Source: Firmicutes bacterium CAG:882 (GTDB taxonomy: Bacteria > Bacillota > Clostridia > Lachnospirales > Lachnospiraceae). Taken from it: a DNA stretch of 64,000 nucleotides. The first letter of the stretch is position 1. Every line of letters starts with the position of its first letter. Both the position numbers and the translations under genes were made by a program. Under the pieces are notes generated by a model. The model worked only from the letters and a program-made list of their open reading frames with translations. It did not search any database and had not been told where the DNA came from. Positions 47,695 to 56,815 of this stretch are shown piece after piece. The stretch covers positions 1 to 64,000 of the forward strand of contig FR895454.1 in assembly GCA_000435595.1 (NCBI GenBank). The letters are read 5' to 3'.

Positions 47695-48621
47695 ATGGCA
47701 GGATTTTTTAAAAAGCTTGTATCAGGTCTTACAAAAACAAGGGACAATATTGTTCATGGCATAGATAATGTATTCTCAGGTTTCTCAAAGATTGATGATG
47801 ATTTTTATGAGGAGCTTGAGGAGACACTTATCATGGGAGACTTAGGTGTCAATACGACTGAGGAGATTATTGAGAATCTTAAGGAGAAAGTCAAAGAGAA
47901 CCATATAAAGAATCCTGAGGAGTGCAAGGAGCTTTTGATTAACACAATCAAGGAACAGATGGACCTCGGTGAGAATGCATACGAGTTTGAAAACCGCAAA
48001 TCCATAATTCTTGTAATAGGTGTGAACGGAGTCGGAAAGACAACTTCCATAGGAAAGCTTGCCGCACAGTTAAAGGCACAGGGAAAGAAGGTTGTTCTTG
48101 CAGCGGCCGATACGTTCCGAGCAGCCGCAATAGAGCAGCTTACAGAGTGGGCTAACCGTTCAGGTGTTGATATAATATCCCAGAGTGAAGGCTCGGATCC
48201 GGCGGCGGTTATATATGATGCTATTTCAGCGGGACGTGCAAGGAATGCTGATGTCATTATCTGTGATACGGCAGGACGACTTCATAACAAGAAGAATCTT
48301 ATGGAGGAGCTTAAGAAGATTAATCGTATCATTGACAAGGAGATGCCTGAGGCATACAGGGAGAACCTTATTGTGCTTGACGGCACAACGGGACAGAATG
48401 CACTTTCACAGCTTAGGGAATTCAAGGAAGCTGCCGATGTGACGGGCATTATTCTCACTAAGATGGACGGAACGGCAAAGGGAGGCATTGCCGTTGCAAT
48501 CCAGGCGGAATATGGAATTCCTGTCAAATATATCGGAGTCGGAGAGCATATTGACGACCTGCAGAAGTTCAACTCACAGGATTTTGTCAATGCACTCTTT
48601 GACATTCCGGAACAAATCTGA
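47695..48621 (+). CDS. ftsY: Signal recognition particle receptor FtsY
   Basis: A 308-residue SRP GTPase with N domain (1-90) and G domain: GVNGVGKTT at 109-117, DTAGRL, and [10 protein letters not shown] near the end. It lacks the long acidic A domain, as in many Gram-positives. It docks ribosome-SRP complexes at the membrane. It follows smc by 5 bases, so they share an operon. Confidence 0.97.
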   Translation: MAGFFKKLVSGLTKTRDNIVHGIDNVFSGFSKIDDDFYEELEETLIMGDLGVNTTEEIIENLKEKVKENHIKNPEECKELLINTIKEQMDLGENAYEFENRKSIILVIGVNGVGKTTSIGKLAAQLKAQGKKVVLAAADTFRAAAIEQLTEWANRSGVDIISQSEGSDPAAVIYDAISAGRARNADVIICDTAGRLHNKKNLMEELKKINRIIDKEMPEAYRENLIVLDGTTGQNALSQLREFKEAADVTGIILTKMDGTAKGGIAVAIQAEYGIPVKYIGVGEHIDDLQKFNSQDFVNALFDIPEQI

Positions 48622-48711
48622 TATAACGGATATGTAGGCTTCATTAATTTAAAATGTTAAAGAACCATTGAAGTGTTTATACCAATCAAAAAAAGAAAGA
48701 AGCGTAAAAAA

Positions 48712-49935
48712 ATGAGCGAAAATTATCTTACATTAGAGAAGTTTGAGGAGGCTGCCGAGATAGTCAAGAAGGTTACACTTGAGACTAAGCTTGTATACAG
48801 TGAGTATTTCAGTAACCTTACGGGAAATAAGGTATATTTAAAGCCTGAGAACCTTCAGTACACCGGAGCATATAAGGTAAGAGGAGCGTATTACAAGATA
48901 AGCACACTCTCAGACGAGGAGAGAGCAAAGGGACTTATCACTGCCTCTGCAGGTAACCATGCACAGGGTGTTGCCTATGCGGCAAAGCTCTATGGTGTTC
49001 GTGCGGTTGTCGTAATGCCTGTGACAACACCTCTTATGAAGGTTAACCGTACCAAGGGTTATGGTGCTGAGGTTGTTCTCTATGGAAATGTCTATGATGA
49101 GGCATGTGAGTACGCACTCAAGCTTGCAAAGGAGGAGGGGCTTACATTCGTTCATCCTTTTGACGATTATGATGTCGCTACAGGCCAGGGAAGCATTGCG
49201 ATGGAGATTATCAAGGAGCTTCCTACAGTTGATTACATATTAGTTCCAATCGGAGGAGGCGGACTCGCAACAGGCGTATCAACGCTTGCTAAGCTTCTTA
49301 ATCCTAAGATTAAGGTTATCGGTGTTGAACCGGCAGGAGCTGACTGCATGCAGGAATCCATTAAGGCAGGCAAGGTTGTAACACTTCCGAGCGCAAGCAC
49401 AATCGCTGACGGTACAGCCGTTAAGACTCCGGGAAGCAAGATTTTCCCTTATGTCAAGAAGAATATCGACGATATAATAACAATAGAAGATGAGGAGCTT
49501 ATCGTTGCATTCCTTGATGTGGTTGAAAATCATAAGATGATTGTTGAAAATTCAGGACTTCTCACGGTTGCTGCATTAAAGCATCTTGATGTAAAGGGCA
49601 AGAAGGTCGTGTCAATTCTCAGCGGTGGCAATATGGATATTATTACAATGTCATCCGTGGTTCAGCACGGACTTATTGCGAGAGGAAGAGTGTTCACGGT
49701 ATCTGTTCTTCTTCCTGATAAGCCGGGCGAGCTTGCAAGGGTTGCCGGCGTGATTGCCGAGCAGAAGGGTAATGTAATCAAGCTTGAGCACAACCAGTTC
49801 GTAAGTATTAACCGCAATGCTGCCGTTGAGCTTAAGATAACAATGGAGGCATTCGGGGAGGAGCACAGAGCCCAGATTATTGACGGACTTAAGGCGGCAG
49901 GATATGACGCTAAGCTCATTCAGACAAGTATTTAA
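48712..49935 (+). CDS. ilvA: Threonine dehydratase (deaminase) with ACT domain
   Basis: A 407-residue PLP enzyme that turns threonine to 2-oxobutanoate. The PLP lysine is K55 in TGAYKVRGAY, SAGNHAQGVA follows, and the glycine loop is PIGGGGLATG. A C-terminal ACT-like domain begins near 330 (FTVSVLLPDKPGELARVAGV). This size and single ACT domain fit both the degradative type and the short IlvA of many Clostridia, so isoleucine-synthesis versus catabolic role is open. The start is set at MSENYLTLEK by homology. Confidence 0.92.
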   Translation: MSENYLTLEKFEEAAEIVKKVTLETKLVYSEYFSNLTGNKVYLKPENLQYTGAYKVRGAYYKISTLSDEERAKGLITASAGNHAQGVAYAAKLYGVRAVVVMPVTTPLMKVNRTKGYGAEVVLYGNVYDEACEYALKLAKEEGLTFVHPFDDYDVATGQGSIAMEIIKELPTVDYILVPIGGGGLATGVSTLAKLLNPKIKVIGVEPAGADCMQESIKAGKVVTLPSASTIADGTAVKTPGSKIFPYVKKNIDDIITIEDEELIVAFLDVVENHKMIVENSGLLTVAALKHLDVKGKKVVSILSGGNMDIITMSSVVQHGLIARGRVFTVSVLLPDKPGELARVAGVIAEQKGNVIKLEHNQFVSINRNAAVELKITMEAFGEEHRAQIIDGLKAAGYDAKLIQTSI

Positions 49936-49952
49936 TTAAAAAGGGATTATAT

Positions 49953-51293
49953 ATGTTTGGTAAAAAAAGAATATCCAAGGTGCAATTTATTGCCCTTGGA
50001 TTTTTAATAATTATTCTTATGGGAACTCTGCTTCTCATGCTGCCGGTTTCCTCAAGAAGCGGAGAAGCTGCAGGCTTTCTTGAGGCTCTTTTTACGGCTA
50101 CAAGTGCTACCTGTGTCACGGGACTTGTGGTTGTGGATACATTTACACACTGGTCTTTGTTCGGACAGATAGTAATCATATGTATGATACAGATTGGTGG
50201 ACTGGGATTTATAAGTATAGGACTTATACTTGCCGTCCTGCTCGGACGTAAGGTGTCTTTAAGGCACAGAGGACTTATGCAGGAGAGCGTCAATACTCTC
50301 CAGATTGGCGGAATTGTCAAGCTCACCAAAAAGATGATTACAGGTACATTGATATTTGAGGGCATAGGAGCGGTAATACTTGCGATACGCTTTTCATTCA
50401 TGATGAGTCCGTGGAGAGCCATATTTTACGGAATATTCCATTCTATATCGGCATTCTGCAACGCGGGCTTTGATTTGCTTGGATGCTATGGAGAGTATAA
50501 TTCACTGTGCGGCTTTGAGGGCGACTGGACAATCAATCTTACCATAAGCGCACTTATCATCATAGGCGGACTTGGATTTGTGGTGTGGGATGACATATCA
50601 AAGAACGGTATCAGGATAAAAAAATATCGTCTTCATTCTAAGATAGTGCTTGCGGTAACGACATTTCTTCTTGTCGCGGGAACGACACTGTTCATGATAT
50701 TTGAGTGGGATAATACGATGGCGGGAATGGATGTATCGACAAGATTTCTCGCGTCGTTTTTCTCAAGCGTTACACCGAGAACTGCCGGAATGAATTCTGT
50801 GGATACGGGTGCTCTCACACCGGCGTCTAAGCTTCTTACCATGATTCTTATGTTTATAGGAGGAAGCCCCGGCTCGACATCGGGCGGAGCTAAGACAACC
50901 ACAATATTTGTTATTGTGGCATACCTTTGGACGACGATGCGCGGCAAGTACGGAATTGACGTGTTCAGACGCAGGCTCAAGGAGGATGTTGTCAGAAAGG
51001 CAGCACTCGTAATTGGCGTGAATATGATTCTGTTCATCACGGGTGCAATGGTCATATTTGCCGTTCAGCCGGAGCTTGGATTTGCGGATGTCATATTTGA
51101 GGTTATATCGGGAATAAGCACAGTAGGCATGACTACGGGGATAACGAGGTCACTGTCTGTTGTGTCAAGAATTGTTATTATTGTGCTTATGTACTGCGGA
51201 AGGATAGGAAGCCTTTCGTTCGCATTGTCATTCTCGGAGAATAAGAGAGTGGTTCCGCTTCAGCAGCCTGAGGAAGAGATAAATATCGGATAA
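49953..51293 (+). CDS. ktrB: Potassium uptake channel subunit KtrB/TrkH
   Basis: A 446-residue membrane protein of four M1-P-M2 repeats. Selectivity-filter regions are visible as TSATCVTGLVVVDT, SAFCNAGFDLLG, VTPRTAGMNSVDTG and ISTVGMTTGIT. It imports K+ with Na+ under control of the KtrA protein encoded 18 bases downstream. Confidence 0.94.
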   Translation: MFGKKRISKVQFIALGFLIIILMGTLLLMLPVSSRSGEAAGFLEALFTATSATCVTGLVVVDTFTHWSLFGQIVIICMIQIGGLGFISIGLILAVLLGRKVSLRHRGLMQESVNTLQIGGIVKLTKKMITGTLIFEGIGAVILAIRFSFMMSPWRAIFYGIFHSISAFCNAGFDLLGCYGEYNSLCGFEGDWTINLTISALIIIGGLGFVVWDDISKNGIRIKKYRLHSKIVLAVTTFLLVAGTTLFMIFEWDNTMAGMDVSTRFLASFFSSVTPRTAGMNSVDTGALTPASKLLTMILMFIGGSPGSTSGGAKTTTIFVIVAYLWTTMRGKYGIDVFRRRLKEDVVRKAALVIGVNMILFITGAMVIFAVQPELGFADVIFEVISGISTVGMTTGITRSLSVVSRIVIIVLMYCGRIGSLSFALSFSENKRVVPLQQPEEEINIG

Positions 51294-51311
51294 TGAGGAA
51301 GGAGAAATAAA

Positions 51312-51965
51312 TTGAAATCATTTTTAATTATTGGAATGGGGCGTTTTGGTCATCATATCACGCGCAATCTTGCCGAGCAGGGTGGAGAGGTGATGATAGT
51401 CGACACTGACCAGAGCAAGATGGAAGACCTGCTTCCGTTGGTTACAAGTGCAAAGATTGGCGATTGTACCAACGAGGAGGTCTTAAAGACTCTCGGTGTA
51501 AAAAACTTTGACATGTGTATTGTGTGCATCGGAACCAATTTTCAGAGTTCGCTTGAAATTACAAGCCTTTTAAAAGAGATGGGAGCTAAGCATGTTGTGA
51601 GTAAGGCGACACGGGACATACACGCAAAGTTTTTATTAAGAAACGGTGCCGATGAGGTCATATACCCTGACAGGGATATAGCCGAAAAGCTGGCAGTAAG
51701 CTACAGCTCTGATGGCATTTTTGATTATATTGAGCTTGGCGGCAATTATGCCATATATGAAATTCCGGTACTCAAGGAGTGGGTTGGACATTCAATAAGG
51801 GAGCTCAATTTCAGAAGCAGATACAATGTGAATATACTTGGAACTAAGGCGGGTGAAGATAAGACATCACTTATGCCTACAGCAGACTATGTTTTTGAGG
51901 GAAATGTACATCTGCTGGTTGTCGGAACACGTGAGGATGTTCAGAAAATACTTAAAAAGATGTAA
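51312..51965 (+). CDS. ktrA: Potassium uptake regulatory subunit KtrA/TrkA
   Basis: A 217-residue RCK protein: Rossmann domain starting MKSFLIIGMGRFGHHITRNL with GMGRFG binding motif, and a C-terminal TrkA-C domain from about 135. It senses ATP/ADP or c-di-AMP and gates KtrB. It starts with TTG at 51312, 7 bases after AAGGAG. The GH43 gene begins only 10 bases after its stop. Confidence 0.94.
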   Translation: MKSFLIIGMGRFGHHITRNLAEQGGEVMIVDTDQSKMEDLLPLVTSAKIGDCTNEEVLKTLGVKNFDMCIVCIGTNFQSSLEITSLLKEMGAKHVVSKATRDIHAKFLLRNGADEVIYPDRDIAEKLAVSYSSDGIFDYIELGGNYAIYEIPVLKEWVGHSIRELNFRSRYNVNILGTKAGEDKTSLMPTADYVFEGNVHLLVVGTREDVQKILKKM

Positions 51966-51975
51966 GGAGCAGACT

Positions 51976-53634
51976 ATGAAAGAGACAGGTTTTAACTGGT
52001 ATGCGGATTTAGGTGACGGAAATTACAGGAATCCGGTTTTGTACACGGATTATTCTGATCCGGATGCGATTCGTGTAGGAGACGATTATTTCATGACGGC
52101 ATCATCATTCTGCAACACACCGGGACTTCCTATTCTTCATTCAAAGGATTTGGTCAACTGGAAGGTTATCAACTATGCGATAAAAAACATTCCGTATGAG
52201 AGGTATGCGGCACCACAGCACGGCTGCGGTGTGTGGGCACCTGCAATCCGCTATCATGATGGGGAGTATATCATATTTTTCCCGATGCCTGACGAGGGCA
52301 TCTTTGTAACAAAGACAAGGAATCCGTGGGACGAGTGGTCGGAGCCTTATGCGATATTTGAGGGAAAGGGCTGGATTGATCCGTGTCCGTTCTGGGACGA
52401 TGATGGAAGGGCGTATATGGTTTCTGCGTTTGCCAAGAGCCGTATAGGCTTTAAGAGCATCCTTCATCTCACTGAGATGAAGCCGGACTGCTCGGCACTT
52501 TTGGACGAGGGCAGGCATGTGTTTGACGGAAATGAGAACGGTCAGACCACGATAGAAGGTCCTAAGCTCTACAAGAGGAACGGATATTACTACATAATGG
52601 CTCCGGCAGGCGGTGTAAAGCCGGGCTGGCAGGTGGTCATGCGCTCAAAAAATATATGGGGACCATACGAGTACAAGAATGTTCTCGTTCAGGGAGATAC
52701 TGCTGTCAACGGACCTCATCAGGGAGCATGGCTTGATACACAGACAGGTGAGGACTATTTCCTGCATTTTCAGGATGTCTATGCTGCGGGAAGAATAGTT
52801 CATTTACAGCCCGTAAAGTGGGTTAATGACTGGCCGATAATGGGCGAGCAGATAAGCGACGATGCGGGACAGCCTGTTATGACGCACAAAAAGCCCGACA
52901 TCGGTGAAGCCGGACGCAGGGCATTTGAGAGTTATAAAAAGCAGCATGGACTTGCAGACATATATGCACCTGCCTTGTCCGACGATTTCACGGGAGAGAA
53001 GCTTGGACTTCAGTGGCAGTGGAACGCCAACCATTCAGATGACTGGTACGAGCTTACGGGGCACGGAATTAAGCTTATGGCACTTGATAAGGCAGTTGAT
53101 ACATCCATAGCGGATGTTCCTAACCTTCTTCTTCAAAAGTGGGCTGCACCACAGTTTGCGGCTGTAACGGAGATGTCAGCGGATTCACTTGACGAGGGTG
53201 ATATTGCCGGAATGGTCTCTCTCGGTGTCGAATATGGTGCTGTGGCATTGAGATTGAGAAACGGAGAGAAGGAAGTTGCCGCAATATCCGGGACACAGAC
53301 CTTTAAGAATGAGAAGGCTTATTCTGATGATAAGATTACCGTGCTTGAGAAGCTTGACAGGAATGTGGATAAGATATTTTTCAGGAACCGCGTTGAGTCG
53401 CTTCCGATGATTGAGAAGGATGTAACAAGAAACAGAATATACCTTGATTACAGCGTTGACGGTGTGAATTATAAGAATGTCCTTTCGTATGAAGCCGCTG
53501 CCGGGCGCTGGGTAGGTGTAAAGAACGGTATCTTTGCATGCCATGAGAATAACGGTGCCGGAAGTGCAAAAACAGACGGTAAAAATGCTATATTTTTTAG
53601 GTATTTTCTGGTTGATGATTTACAGGCAAAGTAA
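51976..53634 (+). CDS. GH43 beta-xylosidase/arabinofuranosidase
   Basis: A 552-residue cytoplasmic glycosidase with no signal peptide. The five-bladed propeller starts at YSDPDAIRVGDDYFM (27-41, with the catalytic base among its aspartates), and the acid glutamate is probably the E of TIEGPKLYKRNGYYY. A C-terminal beta-sandwich domain follows from about 340, as in xylan-active GH43 enzymes. It likely frees xylose or arabinose from imported oligosaccharides for the isomerase and xylulokinase downstream. GGAG precedes the ATG at 51976. Confidence 0.88.
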   Translation: MKETGFNWYADLGDGNYRNPVLYTDYSDPDAIRVGDDYFMTASSFCNTPGLPILHSKDLVNWKVINYAIKNIPYERYAAPQHGCGVWAPAIRYHDGEYIIFFPMPDEGIFVTKTRNPWDEWSEPYAIFEGKGWIDPCPFWDDDGRAYMVSAFAKSRIGFKSILHLTEMKPDCSALLDEGRHVFDGNENGQTTIEGPKLYKRNGYYYIMAPAGGVKPGWQVVMRSKNIWGPYEYKNVLVQGDTAVNGPHQGAWLDTQTGEDYFLHFQDVYAAGRIVHLQPVKWVNDWPIMGEQISDDAGQPVMTHKKPDIGEAGRRAFESYKKQHGLADIYAPALSDDFTGEKLGLQWQWNANHSDDWYELTGHGIKLMALDKAVDTSIADVPNLLLQKWAAPQFAAVTEMSADSLDEGDIAGMVSLGVEYGAVALRLRNGEKEVAAISGTQTFKNEKAYSDDKITVLEKLDRNVDKIFFRNRVESLPMIEKDVTRNRIYLDYSVDGVNYKNVLSYEAAAGRWVGVKNGIFACHENNGAGSAKTDGKNAIFFRYFLVDDLQAK

Positions 53635-53733
53635 TATAATACACATAGACTTGTTGTTAAGATTAAGACAGGTTACACACATTATTTTGCATTATAATTT
53701 TTACAGCCGTGTGGCAGAATTGGAGGATTATGT

Positions 53734-55218
53734 ATGATTAACATTCCTGAAATGAAGGTAGGAATTGTGGCAGTTTCAAGAGACTGCTTCCCTGAGTCAC
53801 TCTCAGTCAACAGAAGAAAGGCTCTTGTGGACGCTTACGCTAAGAAGTATGACAGCAAGGATATATATGAGTGTCCTGTATGTATCGTTGAGAGCGAGAT
53901 ACATATGGTTCAGGCACTTGAGGATATTAAGAAGGCAGGATGCAACGCACTTTGTGTATATCTCGGCAACTTTGGCCCTGAGATTTCAGAGACACTTCTT
54001 GCAAAGCATTTTGACGGTCCTAAGATGTTCGTTGCCGCAAGCGAGGAGAACATAGCTACACTTTCAAGTAATCGTGGAGATGCTTACTGTGGTATGTTAA
54101 ATGCAAGCTACAACCTCAAGCTCAGAAATATCAAGGCATATATTCCTGAGTATCCTGTTGGAAATGCTGAGGAATGTGCGGACATGATTCACGATTTCCT
54201 TCCTATTGCAAGAGCCGTGTATGCACTTAACAATTTAAAGATTATAAGCTTTGGCCCGAGACCTCTTAATTTCCTTGCATGTAACGCGCCAATCAAGCCG
54301 TTATATGATCTTGGGGTAGAGATAGAGGAGAATTCAGAGCTTGACCTTTTCGAGAGCTTCAACAAGCATGCAGGCGATGAGAGAATCCCTGAGGTTGTAA
54401 AGGATATGGAGGCAGAGCTCGGAGCCGGAAATAAGAAGCCGGAGGTTCTTTCTAAGCTTGCACAGTATGAACTCACACTCCTTGACTGGGTAGAGGCACA
54501 CAAGGGATACAGAAAGTATGTTGCAATCGCCGGAAAGTGCTGGCCTGCATTCCAGACACAGTTCGGCTTCGTTCCTTGCTATGTAAACAGCCGTCTCACC
54601 GGAAAAGGAATCCCTGTATCATGTGAGGTTGATATATACGGAGCACTCAGTGAGTTCATCGGAACGGTTGTATCGGAGGACGCAACAACACTTCTCGATA
54701 TCAATAACACCGTGCCTGCAGAGCTCTACAACAATGATATTAATGGTAAATTTAATTATACACTCAACGATACATTCATGGGCTTCCACTGCGGAAATAC
54801 ATCATCTAAGAAGCTTTCCTTCTGTGAGATGAAGTATCAGCTCATCATGGCAAGATCACTTCCTATCGAGGTTACTAACGGAACACTTGAGGGAGATATT
54901 GCACCGGGAGATATCACTTTCTACCGCTTACAGAGCACGGCAGATACAAAGCTTCGTGCATACATAGCTCAGGGTGAGGTTCTTCCTGTTGCCACACATT
55001 CCTTCGGTTCAATTGGTGTGTTCGCAATTCCGGAGATGGGACGCTTCTATCGTCATGTACTTATCGAGAAGAACTTCCCTCATCACGGTGCAGTTGCATT
55101 CGGACATCACGGCAAGGCACTTTATGAGGTATTCAAGTATCTTGGAGTACCTGTTGAGGATATCAATTTCAACCAGCCTAAGGGTATGTTATATCCTACC
55201 GAGAACCCATTCTGCTAA
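53734..55218 (+). CDS. L-fucose/L-arabinose isomerase family protein
   Basis: A 494-residue protein of the fucose-isomerase fold, shorter than FucI (about 590). It begins MINIPEMKVGIVAVSRDCFP, has LCVYLGNFGPEISE near 73-86 and a C-terminal isomerase domain (SCEVDIYGALSEFIGT, HCGNTSSKKLSFCEMKYQL). It most likely interconverts an aldose and ketose. Its place between GH43 and xylulokinase suggests a pentose substrate (xylose or arabinose), though the operon at the left end of the window also processes fucose-type sugars. Substrate is not decided by sequence. Confidence 0.82.
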   Translation: MINIPEMKVGIVAVSRDCFPESLSVNRRKALVDAYAKKYDSKDIYECPVCIVESEIHMVQALEDIKKAGCNALCVYLGNFGPEISETLLAKHFDGPKMFVAASEENIATLSSNRGDAYCGMLNASYNLKLRNIKAYIPEYPVGNAEECADMIHDFLPIARAVYALNNLKIISFGPRPLNFLACNAPIKPLYDLGVEIEENSELDLFESFNKHAGDERIPEVVKDMEAELGAGNKKPEVLSKLAQYELTLLDWVEAHKGYRKYVAIAGKCWPAFQTQFGFVPCYVNSRLTGKGIPVSCEVDIYGALSEFIGTVVSEDATTLLDINNTVPAELYNNDINGKFNYTLNDTFMGFHCGNTSSKKLSFCEMKYQLIMARSLPIEVTNGTLEGDIAPGDITFYRLQSTADTKLRAYIAQGEVLPVATHSFGSIGVFAIPEMGRFYRHVLIEKNFPHHGAVAFGHHGKALYEVFKYLGVPVEDINFNQPKGMLYPTENPFC

Positions 55219-55258
55219 CAGGCAATATGAGATTGGTCACTTATAGGTGATAAACCAT

Positions 55259-55300
55259 CCCCCCATAAATGTTGAGACTTCAATATTTGTGGGGGTATTT
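55259..55300 (+). terminator. Hairpin between the isomerase gene and xylB
   Basis: A 16-bp stem of CCCCCATAAATGTTGA with its complement (two G-T pairs), four-base loop, then TATTTTAAG. It can attenuate transcription into xylB or end the isomerase transcript. Confidence 0.75.
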
Positions 55301-55329
55301 TAAGTATATCGTATTGGAGGGAATTTAAG

Positions 55330-56790
55330 ATGTATTACATAGGTGTTGATTTGGGAACTTCCGCGGTTAAGCTTCTTCTTATGGATGAGAAGGGAAGCAT
55401 TTTGAATGTTGTTTCTGAGGAGTATCCTCTGTATTTTCCAAATCCGGGATGGTCAGAGCAGCATCCTGAGGACTGGTATGAGAAGTCTGTTGAAGGAATT
55501 AAAAAGCTCATCGCCGGCTATGATACCTCTAAGGTTGCAGGAATAAGCTTCGGGGGACAGATGCATGGACTTGTAATACTTGATGAGAATGATGAGGTTA
55601 TAAGACCTGCCATACTCTGGAATGACGGAAGAACCATCGAGGAGAACGATTACCTTAACAATGTGATAGGAAAGGATAAGCTTTCTTCGTATACAGCCAA
55701 TATATCCTTCACCGGATTTACGGCATCTAAGATTTTATGGGTTAAAAATAAGGAGCCTGAGAATTTCGCGAGAATTAAGAAGATTATGCTTCCTAAGGAT
55801 TATCTGGCATACAAGCTCACGGGTGTGAACTGCACGGACTACTCGGACGCCTCGGGAATGCTTCTTCTCGATGTAAAGAACAAGCACTGGTCAAAGGAAA
55901 TGATAGATATATGCGGCATAAAGGAGGAGATGCTGCCAAAGCTCTATGAGAGCTTTGAGAAGGTCGGAACGCTCAAAGCCGATGTCGCCAAGGAACTCGG
56001 ACTCAGCGAAAATGTCGTTGTGGCAGCAGGCGCGGGCGACAATGCTGCCGCAGCAGTCGGAACGGGAACTGTCGGAGACGGAAGCTGCAATATATCACTC
56101 GGAACGTCCGGAACGATATTTATATCAAGCGATAAGTTCGGAGTTGATGAGCACAATGCTCTTCACTCATTTGACCATGCGGACGGTCATTATCATCTCA
56201 TGGGTTGTATGCTCAGTGCGGCATCCTGTAACAAGTGGTGGATGGATGAGATAATAGGGACGAAGGATTACGCTGCCGAGCAGAAGAATATAGATAAGCT
56301 CGGTGAAAACAATGTGTATTTTCTTCCATATCTCATGGGAGAGCGCTCACCTCACAACGATTCGCTTGTAAGAGGAGGCTTTTTCGGTCTGTCACTTGAT
56401 ACCACAAGAGCTGATATGACACTTGCGGTTTTAGAGGGCGTTGCCTTTGCGATAAGGGATTCTTTTGAGGTGGCAAAGAGTCTCGGAATTAAAATTGAGA
56501 GAACAAAAATCTGCGGTGGTGGAGCAAAGAGCCCGCTCTGGAAGAAGATAATAGCAAACGTGCTTAATGTTAAAGTTGATGTAATCGCGGCTGAGGAGGG
56601 ACCGGCACTTGGAGGAGCAATGCTCGCGGCAGTTGCTGACGGAGAGTATGCTTCCGTGAAGGATGCCGCCGATGCAATCGTGAAGGTTGTTGATACGGTA
56701 GAACCGGATGCACGGCTTGTAGAAAAATACAATGAAAAATATGCTCATTTTGTGAAGCTCTATCCGGCTGTGAAGGGGCTTTACAGATAG
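55330..56790 (+). CDS. xylB: Xylulokinase
   Basis: A 486-residue FGGY kinase: MYYIGVDLGTSAVKLLLMD start, GGQMHGLVILD near 78, WNDGR near 98, the DNAAAAVG(T)G loop near 238 and ICGGGAKSPLW near 397. These match xylulokinases, which phosphorylate D-xylulose for the pentose phosphate pathway. GGAGG precedes the ATG. Together with the GH43 and isomerase genes it forms a pentoside-use unit. Confidence 0.93.
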   Translation: MYYIGVDLGTSAVKLLLMDEKGSILNVVSEEYPLYFPNPGWSEQHPEDWYEKSVEGIKKLIAGYDTSKVAGISFGGQMHGLVILDENDEVIRPAILWNDGRTIEENDYLNNVIGKDKLSSYTANISFTGFTASKILWVKNKEPENFARIKKIMLPKDYLAYKLTGVNCTDYSDASGMLLLDVKNKHWSKEMIDICGIKEEMLPKLYESFEKVGTLKADVAKELGLSENVVVAAGAGDNAAAAVGTGTVGDGSCNISLGTSGTIFISSDKFGVDEHNALHSFDHADGHYHLMGCMLSAASCNKWWMDEIIGTKDYAAEQKNIDKLGENNVYFLPYLMGERSPHNDSLVRGGFFGLSLDTTRADMTLAVLEGVAFAIRDSFEVAKSLGIKIERTKICGGGAKSPLWKKIIANVLNVKVDVIAAEEGPALGGAMLAAVADGEYASVKDAADAIVKVVDTVEPDARLVEKYNEKYAHFVKLYPAVKGLYR

Positions 56791-56815
56791 AAGCTCTGTC
56801 TGAATGGGAGGAGTT

